A DNA stretch of 64,000 nt, from contig JAEYRH010000013.1 in the NCBI GenBank assembly GCA_023435705.1, positions 66,306 to 130,305 on the forward strand, written 5' to 3'. Shown in pieces: positions 51,460 through 61,400 of this stretch (position 1 is the stretch's first letter; each line of letters begins with the position of its first letter). Position numbers and translations under genes: made by a program. A model generated the notes under the pieces. The model was not told the origin of the DNA. It worked only from the letters and a program-made list of their open reading frames with translations, and made no database searches. This DNA is from Bacillota bacterium. GTDB taxonomy: Bacteria; Bacillota; Clostridia; Christensenellales; UMGS416.

Positions 51460-51473
51460 CTGATGCGCATCAG
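51460..51473. promoter_or_regulatory. 14-bp perfect palindrome
   Basis: CTGATGCGCATCAG lies about 50 bases upstream of the TetR gene promoter. It could be a second operator; there is no direct evidence. Confidence 0.3.
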
Positions 51474-51525
51474 ATTGATTGGTCACGGTTTAAACTGTAT
51501 ATGCCAGTAACTGAGTTTTATCATG

Positions 51526-51555
51526 TTGACATTATATGGAATAAAATGCTAATAT
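51526..51555 (+). promoter_or_regulatory. promoter of the TetR-led terpenoid-type cluster
   Basis: A consensus -35 TTGACA (51526-51531), an 18-base spacer, and TAATAT (51550-51555). The predicted start lies inside the adjacent inverted repeat. Confidence 0.7.
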
Positions 51556-51556
51556 T

Positions 51557-51580
51557 TGCCTAACTAGCATTGGTTAGGCA
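51557..51580. promoter_or_regulatory. TetR-type operator
   Basis: TGCCTAAC (51557-51564) and GTTAGGCA (51573-51580) are perfect inverted half-sites, eight bases apart. They cover the predicted transcription start and touch the TetR start codon. This placement fits autorepression. Confidence 0.65.
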
Positions 51581-52170
51581 TGGTGGTAATGGTGGGCACT
51601 GAAGCGCAGATTATTCAAACATCGTTTGAGCTTTTCTGCACAAGAGGTTATTGCCTGTCTGTTTCTGATATTGCTAGAGTATTAGGTATAAAAACACCAT
51701 CACTTTACAGCCATTTTGATAGCAAGGACCGGATCATCGAACTGATGATTCGCGACGAAATTCATCACTACTTCACCTGTATAAATAATGAGATGGATCA
51801 GCCACAGCAACTCAACTGTAAGGAAATGCTGAAGGATCTGTATTGTTTCATCCTGGAATATTTCAACAGCCACAAGTGTTTGCGATTCTGGCGGAGCATC
51901 TCGCTGATCCCCAATGATCACCTGAAAAACACATGCAGCATGTTGATTGCAGAAAAAGATGCGCCTTATCACAATCTGTTGAAACATAGGTTTGCAAAGG
52001 GGATCGAAGATGGTGAGATCAGAGCCGACGTTTCTGATCGCGCGTTGTACTTGTTTCTCTGCATGATTCAAGGCGTACTAGATGGTATGCTGCTATATCC
52101 AAAACGCCTGGGAGAAAGTGGTTTTGCAATGGAGATTTTTGATGCCTTTTGGAGCGGCATATGCGCATAA
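51580..52170 (+). CDS. TetR/AcrR family transcriptional regulator
   Basis: A 196-residue regulator. The N-terminal helix-turn-helix is LSVSDIARVLGIKTPSLYSHF (read in two parts) followed by DSKDRIIELMI. The C-terminal helical domain would bind a small ligand. The start is either the ATG at 51580 or the ATG at 51589; the first overlaps the operator. It leads the run of five biosynthetic genes on the same strand and probably represses them and itself until a ligand is present. Confidence 0.88.
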   Translation: MVVMVGTEAQIIQTSFELFCTRGYCLSVSDIARVLGIKTPSLYSHFDSKDRIIELMIRDEIHHYFTCINNEMDQPQQLNCKEMLKDLYCFILEYFNSHKCLRFWRSISLIPNDHLKNTCSMLIAEKDAPYHNLLKHRFAKGIEDGEIRADVSDRALYLFLCMIQGVLDGMLLYPKRLGESGFAMEIFDAFWSGICA

Positions 52171-52240
52171 GCCTTCATTCTCGTGCCGTATGCCCAATAT
52201 GCAGACGTGGGAATTTACTCTTGCCAATAGGAGGTTTGTT

Positions 52241-53218
52241 ATGATCATAAACCAATGGTATGCCATCCTGCCCTCCAGAGCTGTAATGAAAAACAAGATT
52301 GTGGCCGTGAAAAGGTTGAACCTGGAGCTTGTGTTATTCAGAGACAACAGCGGTCAAATTGGCTGCCTGGCAGATCAATGCACACATCGGGGAGCTGCTC
52401 TCAGCAAGGGGAAGATCAAAGGAAATTGCCTGCAATGTCCGTTTCATGGGCTTGAGTTTGACAAGAGCGGCAAATGCACCTTTATCCCGGCCAACGGGAA
52501 AGCCTCAACCGACAACATCAGCCGTTACAATGTGAGGCACTATCCGGTGAGGGAATCCAACGGCATTGTTTATCTGTGGTATGGCGAACCGGATAAGCAA
52601 ACCGACAAGCTGCCATTCTTTGACCAGGATGTGGATTCTTCCTATGTATTCAGTGAAATTGAGGACCATTGGAATTCTCACTATTCCCGGTGCATCGAGA
52701 ATCAGCTTGACGTTGTGCACGTGCCCATCGTACACTACAACACCATAGGACGGGGAAATAAAACACTGGTCAATGGCCCCAAAGTCATATTTGAAAACGG
52801 CATCCTAAAGACCAGCGCCAACAATGAAAGAGATGTCGGGCAGAAGCCGAAGCAAGCTGCGGAGTGTGAAATTAAGGATACCCATCTTTGCTTTGTTTAT
52901 CCAAACCTCTGGATGAATCACATCAGTGACAAGATAAAAGTAATCATATACTTTGCGCCAGTAGACGAGGAGAATACCATCCTGTATATCCGGTTCTACT
53001 GCAATGTGACTCGTATTAAGCTCATGAACTGGCTGATCGCGTTCTTTGGCAAGTATGCCAACCGTATCATCGAGCGGCAGGATAAGCGCGTGGTGATCAC
53101 GCAAAAACCCAAAGCGTCTTCATACAAATCCGGAGAAAAGCTCTTGGCGGGCGATGGCCCCATCATCCAGTACAGAAAGATCAGAGAGGAACTAAAGGAC
53201 AAGCAGGATAGGCCATAA
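52241..53218 (+). CDS. Rieske non-heme iron oxygenase (PaO-like)
   Basis: A 325-residue Rieske-type oxygenase. The [2Fe-2S] ligands are Cys47 and His49 (QCTHRG) and Cys66 and His69 (CPFHG). The mononuclear iron site reads IENQLDVVHVPIVH, giving Asn154, Asp157, His160 and His165, the pattern of the pheophorbide a oxygenase/vanillate demethylase branch. The C-terminal part carries a possible membrane-associated stretch (IKLMNWLIAFFGKY). It would hydroxylate or demethylate a hydrophobic substrate with O2 and a reductase, neither of which is obvious here. AGGAGG precedes the ATG at 52241. It lies 37 bases before the first FAD enzyme gene. Confidence 0.85.
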   Translation: MIINQWYAILPSRAVMKNKIVAVKRLNLELVLFRDNSGQIGCLADQCTHRGAALSKGKIKGNCLQCPFHGLEFDKSGKCTFIPANGKASTDNISRYNVRHYPVRESNGIVYLWYGEPDKQTDKLPFFDQDVDSSYVFSEIEDHWNSHYSRCIENQLDVVHVPIVHYNTIGRGNKTLVNGPKVIFENGILKTSANNERDVGQKPKQAAECEIKDTHLCFVYPNLWMNHISDKIKVIIYFAPVDEENTILYIRFYCNVTRIKLMNWLIAFFGKYANRIIERQDKRVVITQKPKASSYKSGEKLLAGDGPIIQYRKIREELKDKQDRP

Positions 53219-53255
53219 GAAGTTCAATAGCAGCTTTTCTAGGGGGGGATGGGCC

Positions 53256-55100
53256 ATGGCATTGCAGTATGATGCGATTATCATCGGCGGGGGGCTTTCC
53301 GGCCTGACTGCGGCCAGCTTGCTTTCCAAGCGGGGGTTGTCAGTGGCCGTTGTTGAAAAAAGCTACAACCCAGGCGGGTCATGCGGGGTTTTCCGGCGTG
53401 GCCATGTCACGTTCGACAATGGCGCGGCCATGATGTATGGTTTTGGGGAGAAGGGCTTCAACGCGCACCGCTTTGTGTTCAACTGCCTTGAGGAGCCCAT
53501 CGAGATCATCCGTCACGATTTGCTCTATTGCGTAAACTTCAAGGGCCGAAGAATCAGGTTTTGGGCCGATGTGGACAAATTTGCCGATGAGCTTTCGGAA
53601 GTATTTCCTGCGGAGCGGGAGAATATCCACAGATTTTATCGTGATATGCTCAGAATGTATCGCCATGTCATGGTGGAAACGCCAAGCTATAACACAGCTG
53701 ACGAAACGGACCGCCAAACCGCACTAAAAAGCATGCTCAGGCACCCAATCTCATACGCCCGGTTCCTGAGCTGCCTGAACAGAAGTGCAAAGAACCTGTT
53801 GAAAAGATATTTCTCAGATCCGGAAATCTTCAAGTTTTTCGACAAACTCACATCAACCTATTGTTATGCGTCGGTTGAGGAAGCGCCTGCCGTATTGGCT
53901 GCAGTAATGTTTGTGGATAACCATGTGGGCGGAAGCTACTACCCGGCAGGATCCACGCTGTTTGTGCCAGGCAAGCTGGAAAAGGTGATCGAGGAACACG
54001 GCGGAGAGATGCACCTGCAACGCGAAGCGGTTTCCATCCTGTTTGAAGGCGGTAAGCCTGCGGCAGTGACGCTTGACGATGGCAGCACGCTAAGGGCAAA
54101 GGATATCATATATTCCGGCACTGTGTGGAACTTGTATGGCAAGCTGATTGATCCTCAACACACGACCCAGCATCGCAGAGAATGGGCCGAACGCCAGGAG
54201 CCCACATATCCCAGTGTTGTGCTTTATGCAGTTGTGGACGGAGAGAGTATCCCGGAGGGCACCGCGCCGATCGAGATGCTTGTGGGCAACCCCGATCAGC
54301 TGGACGAGAGCGAGGTCACAGCCTATATCCTTAGCGTCGACGACAGGACATTATGCGGCAGCGATGAACACACCGTGGTCGCCATTGGCCCCACATTTGA
54401 ACATTGGGATTCCTATGTCGGAGAGGAGTACCAAAGCCGAAAGCGCAAGGAACAACAGCGGCTGATCGCGGTGCTGGAAAAGCGCTTTCCCGGTTTTTCC
54501 CAAGCGGTACGATATGCTGAGGTAGCGACACCACGGACGATCGAGCGGTATACGATGAAGAACGGCGGAGCCGTAGCCGGGCCGAAACAAATGCTGGGGC
54601 AGCACATGTTCCGCAGGCTGCACACCCGGACGGAATGGGATAACCTGTATTGCTGCGGTGAATCCACCGTAATGGGGACGGGGACGCCCACTGTCACCAC
54701 ATCGGGGCTTACTGCGGCCAATGCCCTGCTCAAGAAGTTGGGAAAAGAGCCGTTTTCATACCGTCAGGAAATGAAGAACTACGTTCACATTGTCGAAAAA
54801 CCCTTTACTCCCGAAAGACTTTATGAGTCAGCTGATGAGCCGGCGCGAACGGTTATGCGCAAAGCAATGGCCTGCCGTCTTTGTGAGTATCCCACCTGCT
54901 CTGCAAAAACCGATGTGCGGGGCATCATGCGGCGAGTGGCGGTGGGCAACTTCGCGGGAGCAAAAAAATGTTGGATGAAGCATCCGGTTGACATGAAGAC
55001 ACTGAAACGATATGAAACTGACTGTATATGTGCCACGGAGGGTGGCCAGGCAGTGCAAATCGGGGAAGTGATTGATTTTATCAAAGAGGTAAACGTGTGA
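53256..55100 (+). CDS. CrtI-like FAD-dependent oxidoreductase with Cys-rich tail
   Basis: A 614-residue protein of the phytoene desaturase/CrtISO superfamily. The FAD dinucleotide-binding motif IIIGGGLSGLTAASLL is at residues 7-22 and GGSCGVFRRG follows. The C-terminal FAD-binding motif is GTGTPTVTTSGLTAANALL. Beyond about residue 530 a tail not usual for the family has CRLCEYPTC (Cys540, Cys543, Cys548), Cys572 and CIC (Cys590, Cys592). These could bind an Fe-S cluster or zinc. A desaturase, isomerase or oxidase acting on a polyene is likely. The GTG of the next gene overlaps its stop. Confidence 0.78.
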   Translation: MALQYDAIIIGGGLSGLTAASLLSKRGLSVAVVEKSYNPGGSCGVFRRGHVTFDNGAAMMYGFGEKGFNAHRFVFNCLEEPIEIIRHDLLYCVNFKGRRIRFWADVDKFADELSEVFPAERENIHRFYRDMLRMYRHVMVETPSYNTADETDRQTALKSMLRHPISYARFLSCLNRSAKNLLKRYFSDPEIFKFFDKLTSTYCYASVEEAPAVLAAVMFVDNHVGGSYYPAGSTLFVPGKLEKVIEEHGGEMHLQREAVSILFEGGKPAAVTLDDGSTLRAKDIIYSGTVWNLYGKLIDPQHTTQHRREWAERQEPTYPSVVLYAVVDGESIPEGTAPIEMLVGNPDQLDESEVTAYILSVDDRTLCGSDEHTVVAIGPTFEHWDSYVGEEYQSRKRKEQQRLIAVLEKRFPGFSQAVRYAEVATPRTIERYTMKNGGAVAGPKQMLGQHMFRRLHTRTEWDNLYCCGESTVMGTGTPTVTTSGLTAANALLKKLGKEPFSYRQEMKNYVHIVEKPFTPERLYESADEPARTVMRKAMACRLCEYPTCSAKTDVRGIMRRVAVGNFAGAKKCWMKHPVDMKTLKRYETDCICATEGGQAVQIGEVIDFIKEVNV

Positions 55101-56677
55101 ACAGGGAATATGACGCGGTCGTTGTGGGCGGTGGGATGGCGGGGTTGGCATGCGCAGCATATTTGAGCCGGTATGGTTACCGCACGATGCTCTGTGAAAA
55201 GGGGCAAAAGACCGGCGGCCTTGTGGGTACATTCTGGCATCGTGGCTTTGCATTTGATTCGGGAATCCGCGCCTTTGAGAATTCCGGGATCCTTTACCCC
55301 ATGCTGAAAAGCCTTGGCATCGACATGGAGTTTTCCGCCAATCCGGTTTCCATTGGCATCGGGCAAAGCTGGACACAGCTCATTTCCCGCGACAGTCTGT
55401 CAGACTATGCAGCGATGTTGACTGCGTTTTTCCCCAGTGATGCCACAGACATCGTGCGCATCGCTCAGGAGATCCGTAAAGTGATGGCATATATGGACGT
55501 GCTTTACGGCATTGACAACCCTCTCTTTCTGGAAAACATGCATGATCAGCAATACCTGTTGAAGACGCTGCTGCCCTGGCTGCTGCGTTACCAGGTCAAT
55601 ATCCGCAAGGCAAACCGATTGAATGAACCCATCTGTGCCTATCTGCAGCGCTTTACACATAATCAGGCGTTGATCGATATGATTGCTCAGCATTTTTTCA
55701 AGGAAACACCCACATTCTTTGCCTTAAGTTATTTTGGCCTGTATCTGGATTACAGTTACCCCAAGGGTGGCACAGGGGCCCTTGCCCAAAGAGTGACGGA
55801 CTGCATTCTCTCATCCGGCGGCGAGATCATGACTGACAGTGAGGTCAATCGTGTGGATGCGTCGACGAGGCAGATCGTGACTGCCGATGGGGAGCAGTAT
55901 CGATACCGGAAGCTTGTTTGGGCTGCGGACCAAAAGGCGCTTTATGCCTCAATCAACGCCCCCGATTCGGCAGCAATCGTGAGACAACGTGCCGCAGCAG
56001 GGCAAGGCACCGGTGGTGATTCGATACTGACGCTGTATCTGGGTGCAAATCTGGGTGCTGATTATTTCAAGAATATCTGCGGTGCCCATGCGTTTTACAC
56101 AGCATCCACCGAGGGGCTTTCGTCGCTACCTGCCTGGGAAAAAGCTGCCGCGCAAGGCCAAGATCAATTGTGGATGTGGCTTGCCTCCTATTTGGAGCGA
56201 ACGACCTATGAAATTTCTTGTCCAGCCCTGCGTGACCAGTCTCTTGCACCTGATGGTCAAACAGGCGTTATCGTGAGCACGCTGATGGATTACGGCCTTG
56301 TCCGCCACTTTTCGGATGGTGGCCACTATGACATGTTCAAGGCGTTTTGCTCAGAAAAGATCCTGGCTTTGCTGGAAGCAAACCTATTCCCTGGAATTGG
56401 GAGGGAAACAATTTTTTCGCTGTGTTCCACGCCATTGACCATTGAACGGGAGACTGGCAATTCCCACGGCGCGATCACAGGATGGGCGTTTACCAACAAG
56501 GCAATGCCGGCAGAGAACCGGTTCCCAAAGATTACTAGCTCTATTAAAACGCCGGTCGAAGATATCTATCAGTGCGGCCAATGGGTGTTCAGCCCATCGG
56601 GCCTTCCGGTTTCGATATTGACCGGAAAGCTTGCTGCGGATGCGGTGCGCAAATCACTGAAGGGGAATGCGCAATGA
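55097..56677 (+). CDS. CrtN/CrtP-like FAD-dependent oxidoreductase
   Basis: A 526-residue protein of the same superfamily. It has the FAD motif VVVGGGMAGLACAAYLSRYG (residues 7-26), GGLVGTFWHRGFAFDSGIRAF, and the C-terminal YQCGQWVFSPSGLPVSILTG. It lacks the Cys-rich tail. The middle part (FALSYFGLYLDYSYPKGGTGALAQ) resembles the substrate region of carotenoid desaturases and oxidases. It starts with GTG at 55097, overlapping the previous stop, and its end overlaps the glycosyltransferase ATG (ATGA), so synthesis is coupled. The precise reaction is unknown. Confidence 0.78.
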   Translation: MNREYDAVVVGGGMAGLACAAYLSRYGYRTMLCEKGQKTGGLVGTFWHRGFAFDSGIRAFENSGILYPMLKSLGIDMEFSANPVSIGIGQSWTQLISRDSLSDYAAMLTAFFPSDATDIVRIAQEIRKVMAYMDVLYGIDNPLFLENMHDQQYLLKTLLPWLLRYQVNIRKANRLNEPICAYLQRFTHNQALIDMIAQHFFKETPTFFALSYFGLYLDYSYPKGGTGALAQRVTDCILSSGGEIMTDSEVNRVDASTRQIVTADGEQYRYRKLVWAADQKALYASINAPDSAAIVRQRAAAGQGTGGDSILTLYLGANLGADYFKNICGAHAFYTASTEGLSSLPAWEKAAAQGQDQLWMWLASYLERTTYEISCPALRDQSLAPDGQTGVIVSTLMDYGLVRHFSDGGHYDMFKAFCSEKILALLEANLFPGIGRETIFSLCSTPLTIERETGNSHGAITGWAFTNKAMPAENRFPKITSSIKTPVEDIYQCGQWVFSPSGLPVSILTGKLAADAVRKSLKGNAQ

Positions 56678-57792
56678 CAGGGATTCTCATTGAGTTGGCG
56701 ATAGTGTTGATCGGGTTGGCCGTGACTGCGGTGCTGTTTCATCGCTTTCCCGTATTGCCTGCCGTTCATCATCGAGAGGAGCGGTTCCCCTCCGTTTCCG
56801 TGATCATACCTGCCCGCGACGAAGAAAAAAACCTTCCCTTGCTGCTTGCCGACCTGAGTGCCCAGACGCTGCCTCCTCATGAGATCCTGTGCGTGGACGA
56901 TGCGTCGGAGGACACTACGGCTCAAATCACGTTGGCACACGGTGCAACGCTGATCTCGTTGTGCGACATGCCGGAAGGATGGACGGGAAAGACATTGGCA
57001 TGCCAGAGCGGCGCCGATGCCGCGTCAGGCGATCTATTGCTTTTCCTGGATGCCGATGTCCGCCTGGGCAGAGATGGCATTCAAAAGCTAATGCAGGCAT
57101 ATTTGGAAAATAAATGCACAGTATCCGTGCAGCCATATCATCATACAGAGAAGCTGTATGAGCAGCTTTCGATGCTGTTTAACCTGGTACAGGTTGGGGC
57201 AAACGGCACAACTTTGCCAATGCCACAGAATATCGGCCTGTATGGTCCGGTCATACTGATGGCCCGATCGGATTATGCCGCCGTAGGCGGTCATAAAAGC
57301 GTCAGAAAATGCGTTGTGGAAGACATGGCTTTGGGCATGCGGCTGAAAAAAGCGGGCTTGCCTTACCGGTTATATATCGGGGACAAAGATATATCATTCC
57401 GCATGTATGCCGGTGGGCTTCGAAGCTTGCTGCAAGGCTGGCTTAAAAACATGGCAGCGGGTGCTGTGAGAACGCCGATGCCCGTGTTCTGCATGGTTTT
57501 TTTCTGGATTGCGTCTCTGGCCTCAGTCCCGCTGCAGATTGTTAAATTTGCCCTGGCAGGGAATTTGCCATGGTTGCTGCTGTACTCTGCCTTGTACATT
57601 GTATGGGTTTCTATCCTCATGGTTCTCGCAAGGCGGGTTGGCCGTTTTCGAGTTGAGGCGATCGTTGTTTATCCCATAGGAATGCTTGTGTTGTTATGCG
57701 TGTTTGCTGTTTCGGCAATCAGAAGATTATTCGGCTTGGGTGCTGTCTGGAAAGGCAGGATCATTGAGGTGGAGGGCAAACCATGCGATTAA
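56674..57792 (+). CDS. CrtQ-like family 2 glycosyltransferase
   Basis: A 372-residue membrane glycosyltransferase. It has an N-terminal helix (about 3-24), then a GT2 core with SVSVIIPARDEEKNLPLLL, ILCVDDASED, the family-typical MPEGWTGKTLACQSGA, the DXD-like FLDADVRL and the acceptor region VEDMALGMRLKKAGLPYRLY. Three C-terminal helices follow. CrtQ of Staphylococcus has the same layout and adds glucose to 4,4'-diaponeurosporenoate. The sugar and acceptor here are inferred. ATG overlaps the previous stop and the last ten bases overlap the acyltransferase gene. Confidence 0.82.
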   Translation: MTGILIELAIVLIGLAVTAVLFHRFPVLPAVHHREERFPSVSVIIPARDEEKNLPLLLADLSAQTLPPHEILCVDDASEDTTAQITLAHGATLISLCDMPEGWTGKTLACQSGADAASGDLLLFLDADVRLGRDGIQKLMQAYLENKCTVSVQPYHHTEKLYEQLSMLFNLVQVGANGTTLPMPQNIGLYGPVILMARSDYAAVGGHKSVRKCVVEDMALGMRLKKAGLPYRLYIGDKDISFRMYAGGLRSLLQGWLKNMAAGAVRTPMPVFCMVFFWIASLASVPLQIVKFALAGNLPWLLLYSALYIVWVSILMVLARRVGRFRVEAIVVYPIGMLVLLCVFAVSAIRRLFGLGAVWKGRIIEVEGKPCD

Positions 57793-58271
57793 TCTATCTG
57801 CCGGATGGCTGGACAATCCTGCTTTGCTTTGTGGTATGGCCGATTCTTCAAGTGGCAGCGGCGTTGATCTGCCTAAACATGCCCGATCGGTGCTTTATGC
57901 CGTCACGGTTCCCGTTTATGCCTCTTCGCTTCGAGCGGAACGGGCGTGTTTATGACCGCATCTTCCGCGTGAGCCGGTGGAAGCATCTTCTCCCCGATGG
58001 CGGCATGGTCTGGAAGAGGCGGGGGTATCAAAAGAAAAGGCTTACGGATTTTTCTGAAGCAAACCTGAATCGCTTTTTGGTTGAATCCGCCCGAGGGGAA
58101 ATGACACATTGGCTCGCCATCCTGCCGTTTTGGGTTTTCTGGTTCTTTACGCCGCCCATGGTGCCATGGATCATGCTGGGTTACGCCTTGCTAGTCAACT
58201 TGCCCTGCATCATTGCCCAACGATACAACCGCCCACGCGTACTTTTGCTTATTCAAAAAATGAGTGTGTAA
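57783..58271 (+). CDS. crtO: CrtO-like glycosyl-carotenoid acyltransferase
   Basis: A 162-residue membrane protein with two or three helices. It matches staphylococcal CrtO (glycosyl-4,4'-diaponeurosporenoate acyltransferase) in length and in motifs: VSRWKHLLPDG, ARGEMTHWLAILP and NLPCIIAQRYNRPR. In the staphyloxanthin pathway this enzyme adds the fatty acid to the sugar. It is the final gene of the cluster; its presence next to the GT2 gene is the best argument that the cluster makes an acylated glycosyl terpenoid. Confidence 0.82.
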   Translation: MRLIYLPDGWTILLCFVVWPILQVAAALICLNMPDRCFMPSRFPFMPLRFERNGRVYDRIFRVSRWKHLLPDGGMVWKRRGYQKKRLTDFSEANLNRFLVESARGEMTHWLAILPFWVFWFFTPPMVPWIMLGYALLVNLPCIIAQRYNRPRVLLLIQKMSV

Positions 58272-58479
58272 GCGTCTGGCCAAGCGCCGGAGATGTGTGA
58301 ATTATCTTCTCCATTTACACCTGCCTGTGCCTAGCTTGCTATTAGGCCAGAACTATCCTATTTGCTAAAAAGGGTGAAAACCCAATATGTGTGAGCTTGT
58401 GAGAAAGTGGGTAATTATAATTGAATAAACATCTTTATTTCCATAACTGCTAAATCGTAACGATACTGAGGCAATGTCT

Positions 58480-61400
58480 ATGAATAGACTGACGAAGCCG
58501 CTCGCCTTTATGTTGACACTGGTGCTCATTGCTACGATGCTTCCCACTTTATCACTGGCTGAAGGAGAAACAGGCAGCATCTACGGTCTGGTTACAGATG
58601 GCAATAACCCAGTCATTGGTGGCCCAACCATCACATTGAAAGACAGCGGCAATAATGTGATCGGCTCTATAACAGCCGATAGTAGTACCGGCAGTTATTT
58701 GTTTCCCAATGTGCCCGCCGGAGTGGGTTATTCGGTCACTGCGAGCATGACCGGCTACCTGGAGGGGAGCCAAACAGGCCTGGAAGTCATCGCCGGGAAA
58801 CCGACGGTTGCTCCGGACATTATACTGTCCCCGACGGCGCCTTTCACCTTCGATGAAAAGACCGGAACCATCACCGGCTATGACGTCGGGGGAGGGGAGA
58901 ATGTAATGATCCCGCCTGTTATCGGAGGAGTGGTAGTCACCGGAATTGGCGACGTTGCATTTGCCAAATGCTCTACGATAAAAACCGTCGTTATACCCAA
59001 AAGTGTTACCAGCATCGGATACCAGGCCTTTGCAGAGTGCACCAGCCTCACCAGCGTGAGCATTCCTTCCAGCGTTACCAGCATAGGAGATTCTGCCTTT
59101 TATCTATGCACCAGCCTGAATAATATCACCCTTCCCACCGCGCTCACGAAAATCAGCAACGGCTTGTTTGTGAACTGCTTCAGCCTGGCCAGCATCAACA
59201 TTCCCAGCGGGGTCACCACCATCGGGAATAGCGCCTTTTCGAACTGCTACAACCTGAAGAGTATTTCCATACCGGATGGTGTCACCAGAATTGAATGGGG
59301 TGCGTTCTATGGTACCAAACTGACGGAAATCACAATACCCGGAAGTGTGACCAGCATCGGGTTTATGGCGTTTCGATATAATAACCTGACGGCTGCCTAT
59401 TTTACCGGGGACGCGCCTGCAACATTTGTTTCGGATGTATTCGCAGACAATAAACCTGGCTTCTGCCTGTACTACACCGCCGGGAAGAATGGCTGGAGCA
59501 ACGACTGGTATGGCTACAATGCTGTGCCCCGATATCGCATTGCCACGCCAGTCTTGTCGGGGGGCAGGATTTCTTCGGACACCATCCTTGCCACAGCCGG
59601 GTCGGCGGTCCATCTCACAGTCACTCCGGATGCAGGATACCGACTTAGGGCGGGCACTGTAAAATATAATGACGGTGTGGCAGATTTTCCAGTTATCAAC
59701 AATAGTTTCACCCTGCCTTCCGCCCATGTGGCGGTATCGGCGGAATTCGAGGCCATTCCTGAATATCCGCTCACCATTCAGGCAAGCGCAGGCGGCAGCA
59801 TCACCACCGGAGCAAGCGGCAATTACATGTCGGGAACAGTGGTGAATATCTCCGTCTCAGTGAGTGATGGTTACCGGTTTACCGGTTGGACGTCGTCCAA
59901 TGGCGGCAGTTTCGGCGATGTTTCAAGCCCCACCACCACGTTCACCATGCCGGAGGGGCCAACGACGGTGACGGCGGAAACAATCCCCCTTTATCTGCTG
60001 ACCATCCTGGCGGGCTCAGGCGGCACCGTTCCGACAGAGGTGGGCGGCTATTATGATCAAGGTGAATCGATCCCGGTCACAGCCTCTGCCAACAGCGGTC
60101 ATCGATTCTCCGGCTGGACATCCTCCAATGGTGGAAGCTTTGCCGACGCAACCAAGCCATCCACCAATTTCACGATGCCCGCGGGGCCGACAACGGTGAC
60201 GGCAACGTTTTCATCCCTTGGGCCCGGCAGCATCACTGGGTCAGTCACCGATGGCGCGGGCCCGGTGGAGGGAGCCACCGTCAGCCTTGTTGCCAGCGAC
60301 GGATTCACCTACTCAGCCGTAACCATTGCCGACGGCAGCTATACCATCGCCGATGTGCCGGAGGGCTCAAATTATACGATTACGGCGGTTTCTACAGGGT
60401 ATAACAGCGGCAGCCTGCCGGGGGTGGATGTGCAGGCGGGCAACGTCACATCCGGCATGGATCTGCTGATCGTCAGATACACGCCCACCGAGTGTTTCAC
60501 CTTCAATTCCACAACCGGAATGATAACCGGATATAACATGGCCGGCGGAGCCGTTGTGATCATCCCCGAGTCCATCGGCGGTATGGCCGTCAAAGGCATT
60601 GGGGATCATGCGTTTGCCTCCAGCACTGTTCAACGGGTAACCATCCCGGTTGGCGTGGAAAGCATCGGCAATTATGCCTTTGATCACTGTTCAAGCCTTA
60701 CCGGTATCGTTGTGCCGCAGAGCGTGCACAGCATTGGAAGTTACGCGTTTTGGCTATGCACCAGCCTGGCCAGCATCAACCTCCCTCATGGATTGGAGAG
60801 CATTGGGGATTATGCCTTCAGCAACTGCCAGGCCATGTCATCAGTCTCTCTTCCTGATACCCTCACAAGCCTGGGCGCAAGTGCGTTCGAAGTGTGCGTC
60901 AAGCTTACAGGTGTTGTGTTGCCCAGCAGCCTGAGCAGCGTCAGCAATTATGCCTTTTATCAGTGCAAGGGGATGACAAACCTGACCATCCCCACAGGCG
61001 TCACAAGTATCGGGCAAAATGCGTTCACGACCTGCTGGAACCTGACTAGTGTTACGATCCCCGGAAGTGTTACGACGATCGGCAATAATGCGTTCACCAG
61101 TTGCACCCGCCTGACCGCCGCTTATTTCGGCGGCAACGCCCCTGTGCTTGGAACTAACGTATTCAGCGACACGGCCATGAACTCCACGTTCACTGTCTAT
61201 TACCTCTCGGGCACTTCGGGCTGGAGCGGAACCTGGTATGGCTATCCGACTGTGCCTCGATACACTGTCACCATTGGGCCCCTGACAGGAGGGAGCATCG
61301 TTACGTCAGTTGACGCCGCTTTCCCTGGGCAAATTGTAAACCTCACCATCACACCGGAGGTCGGTCACTGGTTCAAGGTAAATAGCCTTACCTGCACATA

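Noticed and set aside
58272..58479. Cyclic di-GMP riboswitch ahead of the giant adhesin gene
   Set aside because: I looked for the GEMM conserved core and tetraloop-receptor elements and did not find them.
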